Assembly (NCBI GenBank): GCA_019055375.1
Contig: JAHQIW010000051.1
Coordinates: 186,001 to 250,000 of the forward strand
Reading direction: 5' to 3'
Origin: Parelaphostrongylus tenuis
Lineage: Eukaryota > Nematoda > Chromadorea > Rhabditida > Metastrongylidae
Length of the DNA stretch: 64,000 bases
Shown here: piece by piece, positions 13,201 to 24,260 of the stretch
Layout of the letters: every line of letters begins with the position of its first letter
Numbering within the stretch: the first letter of the stretch is position 1
Translations under genes and position numbers: made by a program
Notes under the pieces: model-generated
What the model was told of the DNA's origin: nothing
The model's input: only the letters and a program-made list of their open reading frames with translations
Databases searched by the model: none

Positions 13201-16200
13201 AATTTTTATAGTTATGACCATGCCCTGTATCGGAAACTCATCTATGTTTCATCGGGAAAAGCACATTCTTGTGAAACTGAAACTCTTTCCAACTGTTATA
13301 TAACTTCGTTTCTTTTTTTTCACCCATGTTTTGTAGTTATTCGATAGTATGATGAATGTCTATTCTTCCACTCAGTTTGTTTTGTGAAATATAAATGAGA
13401 ATATGTAGAGTAACATAACGATCTTCATAAATAGTTCAGAATATCATCTTTTTTTGAGTATGTCTTTTATCTCGAGATTTCTGGTTTTGAGAGAAAGCAT
13501 CGCCATAGTTTTTGCTACGGATAGCTTTATCAATGTCTCTTCTGTCATATTTTACCATTTATTATTCTATATTTTATTATATTTATATATTTATATTTTG
13601 CCATTAATTCGTTGACAACGACGCTGAAATCCTGCGCGGCACGCGGCGGCTACAATGGCGACAAAATTCCCTTAAATGAAGATAAAGATAGCACATCTCA
13701 TCAGAACACTATCAAAACGCCATTGTAGCCGCCGCGTGCCGCGCAGGATTTCAGCGTCGTTGTCAACGAATTAATTTAGAGAGAACCGACTCGATCATCA
13801 CTCAACAGCGCTTTCGTAAAAGAAGAATTTGCTTCATATACATATAAAGTGCTCTGTTAAAATAATATTTCGCCGTAATTCCTATGAAGTTATAAAAAAC
13901 TTGGGACCCCTCAAATTTTGAGATATCTTAGCAGTACCATTCAGCACTCAAAATGAAAGCAATCTATCTTTAGGAATCCGTGTAAATCTGTTCACAACAC
14001 AAGACATCACGAATGCTTTCAATTTGGTACGTAAGCTTTATCTTATTTTTATCTTATCAACTCTTTTTACCTAATTTCAAAAAGGTTACTTTCGTTCTGG
14101 CGTTTCAGGATCGTCTGCAACACGTATGGGTTGACTTGACCTTGTTGGACGCAGGCGCTACTCACAATGACTTCAGTGTTGGAATGTCAGGAGCAGTTTC
14201 GAACACCAAAACCAGTGGGCCAGTTACATTTTTATATTAATCTCACTTATTCATTCAGTACATTATGCCGGAAACAAGTAGAGTGGTAAGAGACAGAACC
14301 GTGTGTCCACAAAGCGTCACTTTCAATTTAATTTATATGAAGTGCATAACCATGTTTTCATTTTCTCGTTACAGACTAGTTTGCATTCAAAGTACTATCT
14401 AATAGTGGGTCAGCGTGTCCGCACAAGAGTCATTATGGCATAAATATTGATACATAAATATAAAAACAGTCGATGAGATGGATCTATGCATAAATATTGC
14501 GTTGGCCAATTGCGATGCACGATTTTGCTTGCAGGTGCCGCAAAACGATACTAAAACTTGGGCGGTTGAACCTCTCATCAAGAATTAATTTAGTAAATTG
14601 ATGGTGACATAACAAGATTAGCAAATGTAGCAGATGTGTTTAAAAGTGGATCAACTGCAAATTTTAAGTAGTTGCAGCGGAGTCTTCATGACATGCGATT
14701 TGGATAATGCTACTCATATTAGTAGAGTATTTGATAATTGGATTCCTCAGCATGAAGAGAGATGATAGGTGAAGACGAAGATGTTAGAGTAATGTGCCTT
14801 TATTTATTTGGATAGAAAGGTGACTTATTCTCTTATTCTTTGCGAAATAGGCAGAGTTATGATGTAGATCTAGCTCACACGAGGTCAGGAGGTGTTTGAA
14901 TGCGCGATAGTGAAGTTTTTGTGAAAGTTTAGGCCATTCATATGCGATATAGATGCGATTATACGTTAGATATAAGTAAAACTTAGAAATAGGGCAATGT
15001 GAAATATTTTATCTAACCGTGTTCCAAATCTAGTGGTATGAATAGAAGCATTCATCACGTTGCGGAGAGTTCTCAGAGCAACAACTATCTAGAACTAGAT
15101 AGCATTCTCTACCAAATAGATCAAGAACATTTCATATGCTCACCTAAATTGAAACTGTGGCGTGTTCATTATAATGGAAGAATGATGTAATAAAAGCTAA
15201 AGACTGTTTTCAATGCGGAATGAAATAGAATCTGATGATCAAAGAGAATTATTTTTATTTGACCGCCTCTGGCGGTGGTATGGTGTTCTTGTATACTCAG
15301 TGATATACCCGGGCCAACCATTGACTGCTATTCGCTAACAGATAGATGCATTGCAGCGTAGAAAAAGTGGTGTCAATACGGACGTGGGTAGCGCAATGGT
15401 TCGAGCCCTCGCCCACGGATAAGGTAAAATTTGGGTTCGAGTCCCACCTGGCGCAAAAGTTTTGCATATCACTCTACACCACTGGGCCTAGACTTTATAT
15501 ATGCCTCATCAATCAATTATAGGTTAGGTGATTAAGAATAGTTTTTTTTTTGAAGAAGAATGCACAACTCGTACAATTTTGCTTTAGACGACGTCTCGCC
15601 GTATCATGCACCTTTTCCATTCCGACTACCACAAAGTCCACAGCAACGCATGATGGAAATCATAATCTCCAACTACACCTTGAATAGTGTGCTCTATCAT
15701 GCGCATAGGTTTGTCTTATGTTATTGAAGTAGATAGCTTTACAGAAACAAAACTTGTGCATCTGCAATATATTCATGCACTCATATTTCGCATATGTAAT
15801 CTTAAACACAGGGCCACACACGCATATATCTCATCCGTAAGTAGTATGCCTGACTTTTTTATGGGCCATGCATGTGCTCTGTTATGAGCACTTATTTAGT
15901 GATATGCACGGGTTTCGGTCTTGCACAATCTCGTCAATAACACAGTCCCGTTCTTCTTAGCCAATCCTCTTGGGAGTACACAACCTATTACGTAGAGAAG
16001 GCGAAGATGTACTATTTACATGTGCCATCAAGTGAAGGGAAAGTAGACAATTATTACACAAACAAATAATTTCATTCAATTAAATGATTAATTACGTTTA
16101 CTAGATCGACAATCATAATAATAAACAAAAAGATACATAAGAAAATCCTAAAATTGCCTTTTTTGGCCTCCAAACATCTAGCAAGTTGCTAGCGAAAGTT

Positions 16201-19200
16201 TTCAACTATGCTCGAACACGTTTCCACCGTAATTTCTTCTTCAGCACGTGCCTAAGGCGATTTAAGCGTCTCTACGTTAGTGTAGCAGGTAGCTGAGACT
16301 TCTTTCACCAGTATGGACACAGGGAGTAATCCTCTGGATTCTCATCCAACAAGTTTGATAGCCAAATATCCTTACACCAAATGTCTGGAAATAGCTCTTG
16401 ACAAATGGCATCAGTTGAGAGGGCTGAATAAGAAGGAACCCAGTCGTGCTGAAGCGTAAAGCCGTCGGCACCAAAGCGTTGAGTACTTCAACGCTCCATT
16501 ATACCCGCAGAACTTGCTGCTGATAGCTAGCAGCGTTGGTTTTGGAGTTTTTGTTGACAAGGGCCAACGTCTTTTTGGTGGCACAAATGCCTGCTCAGAT
16601 CATAATAGAGGCCAGAAATAATTGCGGCCCATGCCGTTTGCTACTGCGGGCTTCTGCTGACCATTGTTGAAAAGTTGGCATCAAATCCGGCAGTTGTGGT
16701 GTGGTTCGACCGTGAATATCTTCTTATCCGTTAAAAGCACCTTTGACAAGCGTGCACCAGCTATCAAACGAATCATGTGGTGAGCCTTTGAAAGCGTGTT
16801 CCTTTTATCTCTTTACTCACAAAGTGAACACGAACGATCTTGTAGCTGTGCAGATTCAGCTTATTTTTGACAATTTTTCAAACTCCACTCGTTAATCATT
16901 GAACGCTCCGGATTGCGCTGAGTTTGGCAACGTATCTTCTGAATGTTTTCAGAGATAGACGAGGTGGTTGAGCGACGTTCTCCAAGACGGCCCTCAACCC
17001 TTCCAGTCTCTTTAATTCGTTTCACGGCTCTGTAGATACTTGCTCGTTAACATCAGTCAATTTTGACAATGTCGACCGTTTTCATTCCCGTCTTGTGCAA
17101 ATCAGCTACTGCGATTCATTCAATTTCACGACACACAACTCAAACACAACTGAAAATATACAAACAAAAAACACATTTTGGACCAATATTAAACATAGAA
17201 TATAATAGCATTATCAGAATTATTGAAAAACTTCATATCAATGCTAAAATCAACAGAATACAAAATTATTAGAACTTTTGCACCCTGTTAACTACATGTT
17301 CTCTTTATGAAAGATCAAATTTTGAATATTCTTTCCAAATATATTAAAATATAGTGGTGCCAAACTGAGGTTCAGGGTATGCCTCTCAACGGCGAATATT
17401 TCATTGCACATCTATATTTGTAATTTCGTCATAGTTTACCAAGGACACAAGTATTCTCAAACTGTATGTGTATGTCGCCAAAATCATATGAGTCAGAGGT
17501 TTTGTGTTCACGCACGAGACTTTTATCGAACAAACAACTTAAGAGCAATAATCGCCTTGATTGACGTGGACGGACATCGGAGCGGCGAACATTTGGGTGC
17601 AAATGATGTTTAGTTAGATTTAACTTCGTTAATAATCTGATAAGGCACTATTTAGGAGCAATTCATTGATGTTCCACGTCGACTCTCGCACTCCGGGTCT
17701 TGGTTCGCTACTAAAGACAACGTGCAAAGCTGATGAAGTCTGCTTATCTGATCAAGTGGAAGAAGTAAGCAGCCAATGCCATTTTTTATGTTGCAAACGC
17801 AACTTAAGTGAAGAAGGATAATTCAGATTTAACATGATATTCTGAGCCTAGGCTGTTTCTATGCATTCTGTTCTAAATATAATTGGTACATGCAGCATGA
17901 TGGTTTTGGGAATAAAGTTAATCTGCTGGTCTTTGACTAAGCAGTATATCCAGAGAAGATTTGGTTACGACAGTGAATCTATTTGTGGACGTTTTAATCG
18001 GCGCCTGACTTTTAATGCTTGTTGTGGAACCGTTTTCGAAAGGCTTTTCACCGCTGCGGCACCATTAAATGACAGACCGTTATATGAGTGATAAATGAAA
18101 ATGTTACATAAACGATTTTACGAGAAGACGTATTATAAAGTATGTTTTTTTTTCAGCTTGGTGAAGCATATCCCAATAAAACATTGCAGCTGACTATTCG
18201 GACAACTGGCCCTCCTGTTGTAAACCTTCAAAACGGTCTGTGAAATAGTGTTTCAGTTTTATTCTGTTATCTTCACACCTAAGCTACAAAATTTCCTAGA
18301 ATTTGATTTCCAACATTTTCTCTTTAGACCGCTCATGAATTTTTATATATATGTTCAATTCGTAGTCATTTATGTGGTACACCCATTAATCTACCTTCAA
18401 TCTCCAAATATATTCCTGATTTCAAATGTCCCTACTAAAATACCCCAAAAAATCTTGCAAGACAAAAAATGAATTCCTCAATTTTCAATCTGTATGCGTT
18501 TGTGATCAATTTTGCCTTGTTTTAGTGATCTGTCTTCATGTCATCACGACAGGTTGTGCTCTATAAAGAACAATTTCCCATCGTAGTACGACGGATATTA
18601 ATTTTTTCTAAAAGCTCAAAAAGTCCGACTATCTCCAAACCTCGGCATGACTGAAGAAATGTAAAACATTCTACAAACCGTCACCCTCTCCAAAAGGGGA
18701 GTACCAACCTTGTGCAAGTTTTGGATGAAGAAGGGGACGGTTCGAAAGAGTTTTACACTAATTTTTTTTGCTAATGCTCAAGATATTCTCATTTTGAGGG
18801 AAGTGACCATTTTTAGCAAAATCATGTTGAAATGAGCGCTACCAAATCTTATTCTAAACAGATATGGTCAAAATGTCCATTGACGGTCGTTGTCTCTTCT
18901 TCCTTGAGGATACAAAACGGCAGATTGGTGTAATACCCTTCTCTGCAGAGCTTCACGTACAACTGCGGACATTACCAGGATCGCTCTTAATAGGTGAAAA
19001 AACTTATCCTTTGATAGTCACCTTGTTATTTTCAATGTATCAATTATTGATTTTGTTGATATCATTTCACTTTCATTATTGTTATTATCATTTATCATAT
19101 TACTACTACTTACCTTACTGCTGCATGATGAGAAGAGAAAGTAGCTAGGTTGAAGCGCTGAAATCCCAAAACTCCCATAAACTGGGATCACTTTTCATGC

Positions 19201-22200
19201 TTTTACTATAAATGGCGAGAGTATGAAAGTCATTGAGAGACGTTTGTCTCCAGAAAACACTTGAGTTTATACGCCAACATGGAATCGCATGAGCCGTGGA
19301 CAACTGAATACTCACGTTCGAATTAGTAAATTGCTGCAGAGAAGCAATAGAATAAAAACATTTCAGAGGAGAAAGACCAACAATTATGGCTGAAACTGCA
19401 GAAACGGGGAAGAGCAATAACGAAGCCCAACCAAGCTTAACCAGTTACAAGATCTCGATTATTGTACTCGACGTCCTGATGATACATTTGCAGCTTACGG
19501 AAAGGCAATGAAGGAAGTATCCGCAGTTACTACTGATAACTCTTTGACTTCCTCATTCTCCTATCTTTTGAAAAATTAAAATCCAAAGTGCTATTTCTTT
19601 AGTGAGAAATTGAGCGACTGATTCACACAGGATAAGATCTAAACAGCTGAATACACGCTCCCCAGTAATCATCAAAACACTGACTCGGCTCTTCACACGT
19701 TGTTGCCCCATTGCAAGAATCTAAGTTAAGGGAGGCCAGCAAGGGCCGTCTCAATGACCATAAAGAAAGACCTTTACGGCACTAGCCATTTTCGCCCATT
19801 GTGCTTGCTGTCTGCCGCCTGTGAAACGCTTCACTCGAGTCAACCTAGACACAACTGACAGAACACTGGACGAAAGGAGAGCCGTGCGAGCAACTAAGAT
19901 CTCTGTAAAGATTCATCACGGTAACCTGAATCCACACGAAAACACTATTCAGTGAAGTGCTGCAAAAAAAGGAAAAATCGCTGTGTCTTTTGTAGATTTG
20001 AAGAAGGGTGTTGTTTCAATGATAAGTTCCTATTCAATGCATAGCAATCCAGATACGTAAACTTCGCAACCAGATATTACCGTTTTGTACCAATGTTACT
20101 ATCGACGTGAGAAGAGAGGCTCTATAAGTCTCTACCATCTTGCCGAAATTATTCGCTGCCACCCTCCAAAACATTAGTGAGCATTATGGTGAGACAACAT
20201 GAGAGTAAAAATCAACGGTCAACAAAACACCACCTTCACTTCACTAACGGCATCGTTGTTATAATAAGCAACAGCCAGGGGGTATGAATGTTGGACGGTT
20301 TCGATAACAAATGTAGAAAGATTGTTTTCCGACTAAATCTAACAGAAACAATGTTAATGAGAAACGAGTTTTGAATGCCGCATTCACACTTATCGGAATA
20401 AGTTCTCTGGATACTTGACTTGCGTCTTTGAGTCGGAAAGTCGTTATGATAAACCAGCTAGCCTTAGAGTTAAGCAGGACGAAGAGATCGACTTGGGAAT
20501 CGTATGATTTCGATGATGTAATAGTGCGAAGAAAAAATAGTTGACTACGCGCCCACTTTTCGATTCAGCTATAATCCCTGCCTAAACTTATGCATCAATA
20601 CCCTGGTTGCTACATAAGGTGGGAAGAGGATCACTTGACATTACTGGATGTGAAGCCAGAGTCGATCCGAAAGTACCTTATCTTACAAATAAAGGAAAAG
20701 ATCTGAAGTTTTGACCTACGTTAACTATCGAAAGTCAAAGATGCCATTCTACACGCCAGGATATCGAAAATGAGGTGGGAAGGATACGTGATGCGCTTCA
20801 ACGACAAGCGATGGACGAAAGCCGTACTGACTGGATTCCTCGAGATATCAAGCGCTGTACAGAAGGCCACCGACCCAATGCTCCACTTTCTTTGCAAAAA
20901 GTTCAAAAAAAAAACTATAATGCTCAGCGAATCCCTATAACGCGAGTGTGCGGAGTTCAAATGTCGCATTCGATCACTTTCTCGCTTCTACCACCCACAA
21001 AAGTCTTTGCAGTTTTTTGTGCACATATCTGAAGAATTCTTCATTCTTGCTGTTTTATAGCAGTGGAATGTTACGAATCAGAAAAAAGAGCGCTAGCAAA
21101 CCGGTGGTCTCGCTAACGGTAGCACAAGCTCCCGGTATAGGTGAAGTGCTGATGTAGCTCCCACCTGGTGTCGATTATCTTCATGATTCTTAAAAATGGT
21201 GGATTTTTTGTGTGTCGGCTCGGCGACTGCATGAGAATCATTGTCGTCGCCGTAGAAGTTGCTAATTGGCAGTTGAGTCAATTTTCCTTCCGATCCCATT
21301 TCTATCCACCCAGTGCAACTCAATTCATTTACTACCAAATATCAATCTTTATGCAGTTTCGATATATTCATTACTTTGTTGTAACTCTTCAGATGATATG
21401 AAGAATATCACTGAGAACATATTCAATTATTCTTTCACAGAGACACTCTAAACTTTTTCGTATTGATTTCTGAACATTTCATACTGCGGCCCTCCACGAT
21501 TTTATCATCTCTGTGTATATCCAACATGAAAAATTGAAAAAAAAAGCAATTTTGGAGCTATGTGAATGTTCATAGACGCTTACAGATAATGTAATAAGTC
21601 GAACTCGGACCTCTAATTTGAGAACAGAAAGAGACATGTAGTAATTGTGGACAGTATTCTCTCCAATAATTAAAACAGGAGGAGAAATTTCAAAACAGCT
21701 TCTCAAGACACTTGGATTACAGCAAGGACTTGGATCACGAAGCTCACGTTCAACAAAGGCATTGAGTTCTTTGGTTTGAGTGCGAGAGATTTGGATGGTT
21801 TGCGGAAGTCGACACAAAAGGCATTGGAAAATATAGCGAACGCTGCCGTCAGAAATGGCATTCCATTATCCGCTTCTCAGTTCAGGTATTCCATTTACTA
21901 GTAACTTAACAAACTAAAAATTTTTGAGAGTAACAGCCAGTTTCTTAAATATCTAACAAAAAACCTCTTATCGTCTTGACTAACGGAAACTTATCAAGTA
22001 ATCTCTAAACCTCTACTATATGTCTTCATAGTGAGTTGAGATCCGTTTACAAATAAGGGAGTTCACTATTTGAAGTAAAATGCGCTGCACACACAAGTAT
22101 ATGCATGAAAATTTTTGAAAAATTGATTTAAGCAGTTTTTGTAGACATCAATCTACAAAAAATTACTACTGCTTTTCTGATTTTCTAAAACAATCGCGCG

Positions 22201-22424
22201 ATCTGGTTTTTCAGCAGTATAAAATATTTATGAGTTGTAAATCAAGACAGTATGTAAGCATTTCCGTAACAAAAACGATTGTGTATCTGTAATGATAATG
22301 CCGATGTTTCAGCATACCTCTTCAATTGTCGGACATTCACATTTCCATTCTACCTAGTGGCGTATTTCTTCAAGCAAATGCTGATCTCTATAGCGCGTTC
22401 TACAATCATTCCAACTTTGCTTGA
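1281..22424 (+). CDS. LBP/BPI/CETP-family lipid-binding protein, 5' partial, 13 exons
   Basis: Exons read from splice sites and phase: 1281-1388, 1664-1767, 2361-2434, 3936-4093, 5347-5493, 8883-8916, 9020-9160, 13932-14026, 14109-14195, 18157-18235, 18862-18993, 21723-21885, 22313-22424 (TGA). They join in one frame to 1434 nt, 477 residues. The N-terminal BPI barrel is recognisable by PYFRMLSC, VTNMGLITDLVNIKYH and ICMNIF...LSRIP. An acidic, Ser/Thr-rich linker is encoded by 9020-9160. The C-terminal barrel is marked by FFGLSARDLDGL, VRNGIPLSASQF and IPLQLSDIHI...GVFLQANADLYSAF at the end. Family proteins are secreted or luminal carriers of lipids or lipopolysaccharide; the ligand here is unknown. 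No signal peptide is seen, so upstream exons are expected before 1281. Uncertain points: exon 1 may start at 1312, exon 12 at 21699 (same phase), and the exon 9 donor (GTTTCG) is weak. Introns up to 4.8 kb carry transposon debris. Confidence 0.8.
3428..3462 (+). repeat. Decayed Penelope-type 3' end motif
   Basis: TTGAGAAGGCGAA...GGGACGTCAGCTGTG resembles the 3' end of the Penelope-like element at 62.27 kb (CTGAAGAAGGCGAACTGCC, then GAAACGTCAGCTGTG). The GAAA core is lost (GGGA). It lies in intron 3 of the BPI-like gene. A chance match cannot be excluded. Confidence 0.3.
6013..6160 (+). mobile_element. Degenerate tRNA-derived SINE body
   Basis: AGGCCACCGC, AGGCCAGATGTGGATTCA, GCGTAGCGCATCTCTCAG and AGTTTTATCC follow the same order as in the SINE copies at 48.4 and 23.1 kb (GAGGCCACCGC, CCAGATATGCATTCAATC, GGCGCATTCTCAGG, GCTTTATC), but with many substitutions and no tRNA-like head. 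It is an old, 5'-truncated copy inside intron 5 of the BPI-like gene. Confidence 0.45.
6590..7100 (+). mobile_element. mariner transposase remnant
   Basis: The + strand frame at about 6656-6700 reads ARKIILSFFWNWQGMLF, which fits the mariner 'K-hxLSxWWDxxGhhxxELL' region. Near 6985-7095 another frame reads LWKEAIHLL...DDDGDYI, like the mariner C-terminus (RWxKxI..nGdYh). Stops and frameshifts separate the pieces and the catalytic aspartates are not traceable. It lies in intron 5 of the BPI-like gene. Family assignment comes from these motifs only. Confidence 0.5.
7938..8180 (+). mobile_element. tRNA-derived SINE, 5' truncated
   Basis: From CGTTCATGGCTCACCAAGCC to GCCGAGAGCTTTATCC the sequence is nearly identical to the SINE bodies at 23.1, 37.9 (inverted), 48.4 and 53.1 kb (inverted). 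The box B promoter portion and tRNA-like head are missing, so this copy begins just inside the tRNA-unrelated body. It lies in intron 5 of the BPI-like gene. The short frame 8007-8231 is part of the SINE, not a gene. Confidence 0.8.
10345..10500 (-). repeat. Partial tRNA-like foldback repeat
   Basis: GGCGGGACTTAGACCCACATTTCACCC...GGGAGTGCGTGCTCTA...TTGCACCACCCATGCCTGTTTTGACACCACT is the same arrangement as the left, minus-strand tRNA-like half of the elements at 37.2, 49.1 and 63.2 kb (box B complement, then box A complement). Only one half is recognisable. It lies in intron 7 of the BPI-like gene. Confidence 0.5.
12372..12641 (-). mobile_element. Degenerate, rearranged tRNA-derived SINE
   Basis: On the minus strand the tRNA-like head is recognisable at 12560-12641 (complement of GAGCGTAATCGAACTATCGG... 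and GACCTCTAATCACCATGTCATATGCGCC). The body end is at 12372-12425 (GAGCTCTCAACGTTGATCAATC...). The central body has diverged strongly or been replaced. It lies in intron 7 of the BPI-like gene. Confidence 0.55.
13603..13775. mobile_element. MITE-like element with 58-bp perfect terminal inverted repeats
   Basis: Positions 13603-13660 and 13718-13775 are perfect reverse complements of each other over 58 bases, with a 57-base unrelated loop. The arm is GC-rich (GCGCGGCACGCGGCGGC) against an AT-rich surround. TTAA occurs at both outer ends, which would fit a TTAA target duplication (piggyBac-like), although the palindromic ends make this ambiguous. It has no coding capacity and sits in intron 7 of the BPI-like gene. 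Perfect identity of the arms suggests recent insertion or gene conversion. Confidence 0.85.
15270..15510 (+). repeat. tRNA-like repeat, right half of the foldback family
   Basis: GGGTAGCGCAATGGTTCGAGCC resembles a pol III box A region and TTTGGGTTCGAGTCCCACC a box B, followed by GGCGCAAAAGTTTTGCATATCACTCTACACCACTGGG, the conserved outer end of this family. The 5' part (TGGGCCAACC..., TGACTGCTATTCGC...GATGCATTGCAGCGTAGAAAAAGTGG) matches the centre of the 37.2 and 63.2 kb elements. It is tRNA-derived rather than a functional tRNA gene. It lies in intron 9 of the BPI-like gene. Confidence 0.6.
16270..17150 (-). mobile_element. Tc1/mariner (IS630-type) transposase remnant
   Basis: Minus-strand translation shows an N-terminal helix-turn-helix stretch RAVKRIKETGRVEGRLGERR (about 17040-16975), a middle part with KRRWPLSTKTPKP and YNGALKYSTLW, and a C-terminal block FTLQHDWVPSYSALSTDAICQELF with KDIWLSNLLDENPEDYSL. 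The last block is the usual 'D..P.H.a......f.....WP..SPDLNP.DY' region, with the catalytic region eroded. Stops and frameshifts interrupt it. It lies in intron 9 of the BPI-like gene, opposite to transcription. Confidence 0.75.
19710..21160 (+). mobile_element. RTE-type non-LTR retrotransposon remnant (RT to 3' end)
   Basis: Broken + strand frames correspond to the reverse transcriptase and C-terminal part of the RTE element at 28.2-31.5 kb: SHFRPLCLLSA (about 19788), LDTTDRTLDERRA, VSFVDLKKGVV (RT motif A region, about 19983), LPKLFAATLQN (about 20139) and HARISKMRWEGYVMRFNDKR (about 20752-20811). The 3' end includes GGTAGCACAAGCTCCCGGTATAGGTG near 21120, like an RTE 3' tail. It lies in intron 11 of the BPI-like gene, in the same orientation, and many stops show it is old. 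Confidence 0.75.
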
Positions 22425-22652
22425 TGAATGGACTGCCGTCAGTCCGATGCTCCTGACTTTTTTTTGATTTCAACTGTTACCATAATCTATACCAAATTTC
22501 CATGGCAGGGTTTTGTGAGGGTAGAATGGCCGGTGTCGACTCCCAGAATCTTTTACGACTGCACCGATTCGCCAGTACCAATCATTTATGAAATGTAAAT
22601 AATTCAATAGTATGTGATTAGCCTTTAAAAACTTCTTTAATTACTAAATGTA

Positions 22653-22658
22653 AATAAA
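22653..22658 (+). promoter_or_regulatory. Candidate polyadenylation signal, BPI-like gene
   Basis: AATAAA about 230 bases after the stop of the BPI-like gene. It is one of several AT-rich candidates here. Confidence 0.35.
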
Positions 22659-23110
22659 TAATTAAATATGTGCTTGACTTGTAAAAACTTTTCATCTATC
22701 TGTTTCTCAAGCTAGCCTAGTGATGTTTTACGAGGTTTTCTCAATGTTAGATGTTAGTGTGTACTTCTTATAAATATTCCGGGTACTTCTATTTGCGCAT
22801 TAATGCCTGAAAAGGCGTATTTCCTCCATTTTTGTCACTTGTGTTCAACCATATGGAGAATATTTCCATTAATGGACCGGAAAGTCATTTTCATGGTGTG
22901 TTAATGTTTTAGCGCAGTGTATTTGTACGTAAGAAGGTACAGGTTTCCTTTGTACTGTGAACGATTACATACGACACTTCGTTGGTACATAATTTATGTG
23001 CAATCTGTAATATTGTTTACCGATAAGAGAGTCTATCAGACCACCAAGACATATTTTTAACACATTCGCGACATTGCGTACTGATTTTGCTAAATAAGCT
23101 GGTGTGCAAG

Positions 23111-23407
23111 AAGAGCGCGTGTGGCGGAGTGTTAGAGGTGCTCCGCGTCGCACGTGAGGTCAATGGTTCGATCTCGCGCTCTTGGCTCACCAAGCCGTCC
23201 ATCCCTTCGGGAATAGTAAACTGGTATCAGACTCGTCTCAGAACTGTCTGAGAGGATAAGCAGCACTGACGCGGTTCAGCGGGAGACCACCGCTAGTCAT
23301 TGTAAAAGCTAGATATGCATTCAATTACCTCGAACGAAGTTAAAAATTGAAGACGAATGCATGGCGCAATCTCTCAGGGATTGATTGACGCCGAGAGCTT
23401 TATCCTC
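23111..23407 (+). mobile_element. tRNA-derived SINE, near full length
   Basis: It starts with a tRNA-like head, GAGCGCGTGTGGCGGAGTGTTAGAGGTGC (box A region), then GGTTCGATCTCGCGCTC (box B, near 23165-23180) whose end can pair with the start as an acceptor stem. The shared body follows (CACCAAGCCGTCCATCCC, GATAAGCAGCACTGAC, GGGAGACCACCGC, CCGAGAGCTTTATCC). The total is about 297 bp, like the 48.4 kb copy. Confidence 0.85.
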
Positions 23408-23419
23408 TCAAGCTGGTGT

Positions 23420-24009
23420 GCGCCAGGGACCGTACATATTGGCGCGCGCGCTTCTCGCTGCCTTAATTCACCTCATATGCTTTTTTGCCAACTTGGTTGC
23501 AGTCAGTGATAGAGTTTAGAACACTGACTATGTATTGACCGCTGGTTAGGGTGAATTTAAGTCCACATTTGGAACTGCACAAAAAGCCGTTTCTCGAGTC
23601 ATTCGTTCATTGCTAATTTAACTGCTAATCGACTTCCATATGATTTTCAGTCAAATCGATGCAAAAACATAACTTTTTGCATGATATTACACTTTCAAAA
23701 AAAAGTACTTTTCCGTTTTTTTTCGGCCGTGTTTGAGGCCTTCGGCAGAGACGTACATTTTGTTTTTGTGAAACATTTTGGTGATCGTTCGATAGCTAAA
23801 ATCAAGTGATTTTGATTGCAAAACACTTTGGAATGTTAACAGTGTTGTGCTTGAGTGATGTCGAATAACAAAGTATAGAAAAAAATCTCACAGATACCAT
23901 TCATACACAGTAAGCGATGGGGCAAAGCTTCTCGAAATATTTTTATCTTCTGACTTTCAATTATTTCAAATGACGACAACCTAATAATAGCGTAATGGCC
24001 GGAGATCCA
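23420..24009. other. No recognisable feature
   Basis: AT-rich sequence with no exon-like reading frame with splice signals and no match to the repeats in this window. Confidence 0.5.
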
Positions 24010-24260
24010 TCACGGAAGCGCTCACTTTTGACAAGAAGACAATAGCTATGCTAAGCGCCAGTCGCAGCCCAATTTGATAACCCTCTCATTTGCGCGAAGT
24101 ATTTCTCGGACCGCCGGAAGATTGAGCAGCTCAGACACTCCTCTAGAAGATTCATGAACTGCTGAATCGAAAAGCCAAGCATGATTATCGCTTTTTGGTG
24201 TTGTATAAGAAGCCACAGAGTGGCTTGTAATGCAGAGTCATACGACACGTTGCTCTAGAG
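24010..24260 (-). mobile_element. Penelope-like reverse transcriptase fragment
   Basis: The minus-strand frame 24248-24051 reads SYDSALQATLWLLIQHQKAI...LGFSIQQFMNLLEECLSCSIFRRSEKYFAQMRGL. It is closely similar to residues about 43-105 of the Penelope-like protein at 60.7 kb (SNDSALQATHELLIQHQ..., GLSIEQFMVLLKECLNCSIF...). This is the segment after RT motif A up to motif B. It is truncated on both sides and is a fragment only. Confidence 0.75.

Noticed and set aside
17728..17750. CTGATGA followed by AGTCTGC as another hammerhead
   Set aside because: No GAAA core or stem II partner follows at the right distance. Other single CTGATGA occurrences (7036, 15232, 36350) fail the same test.
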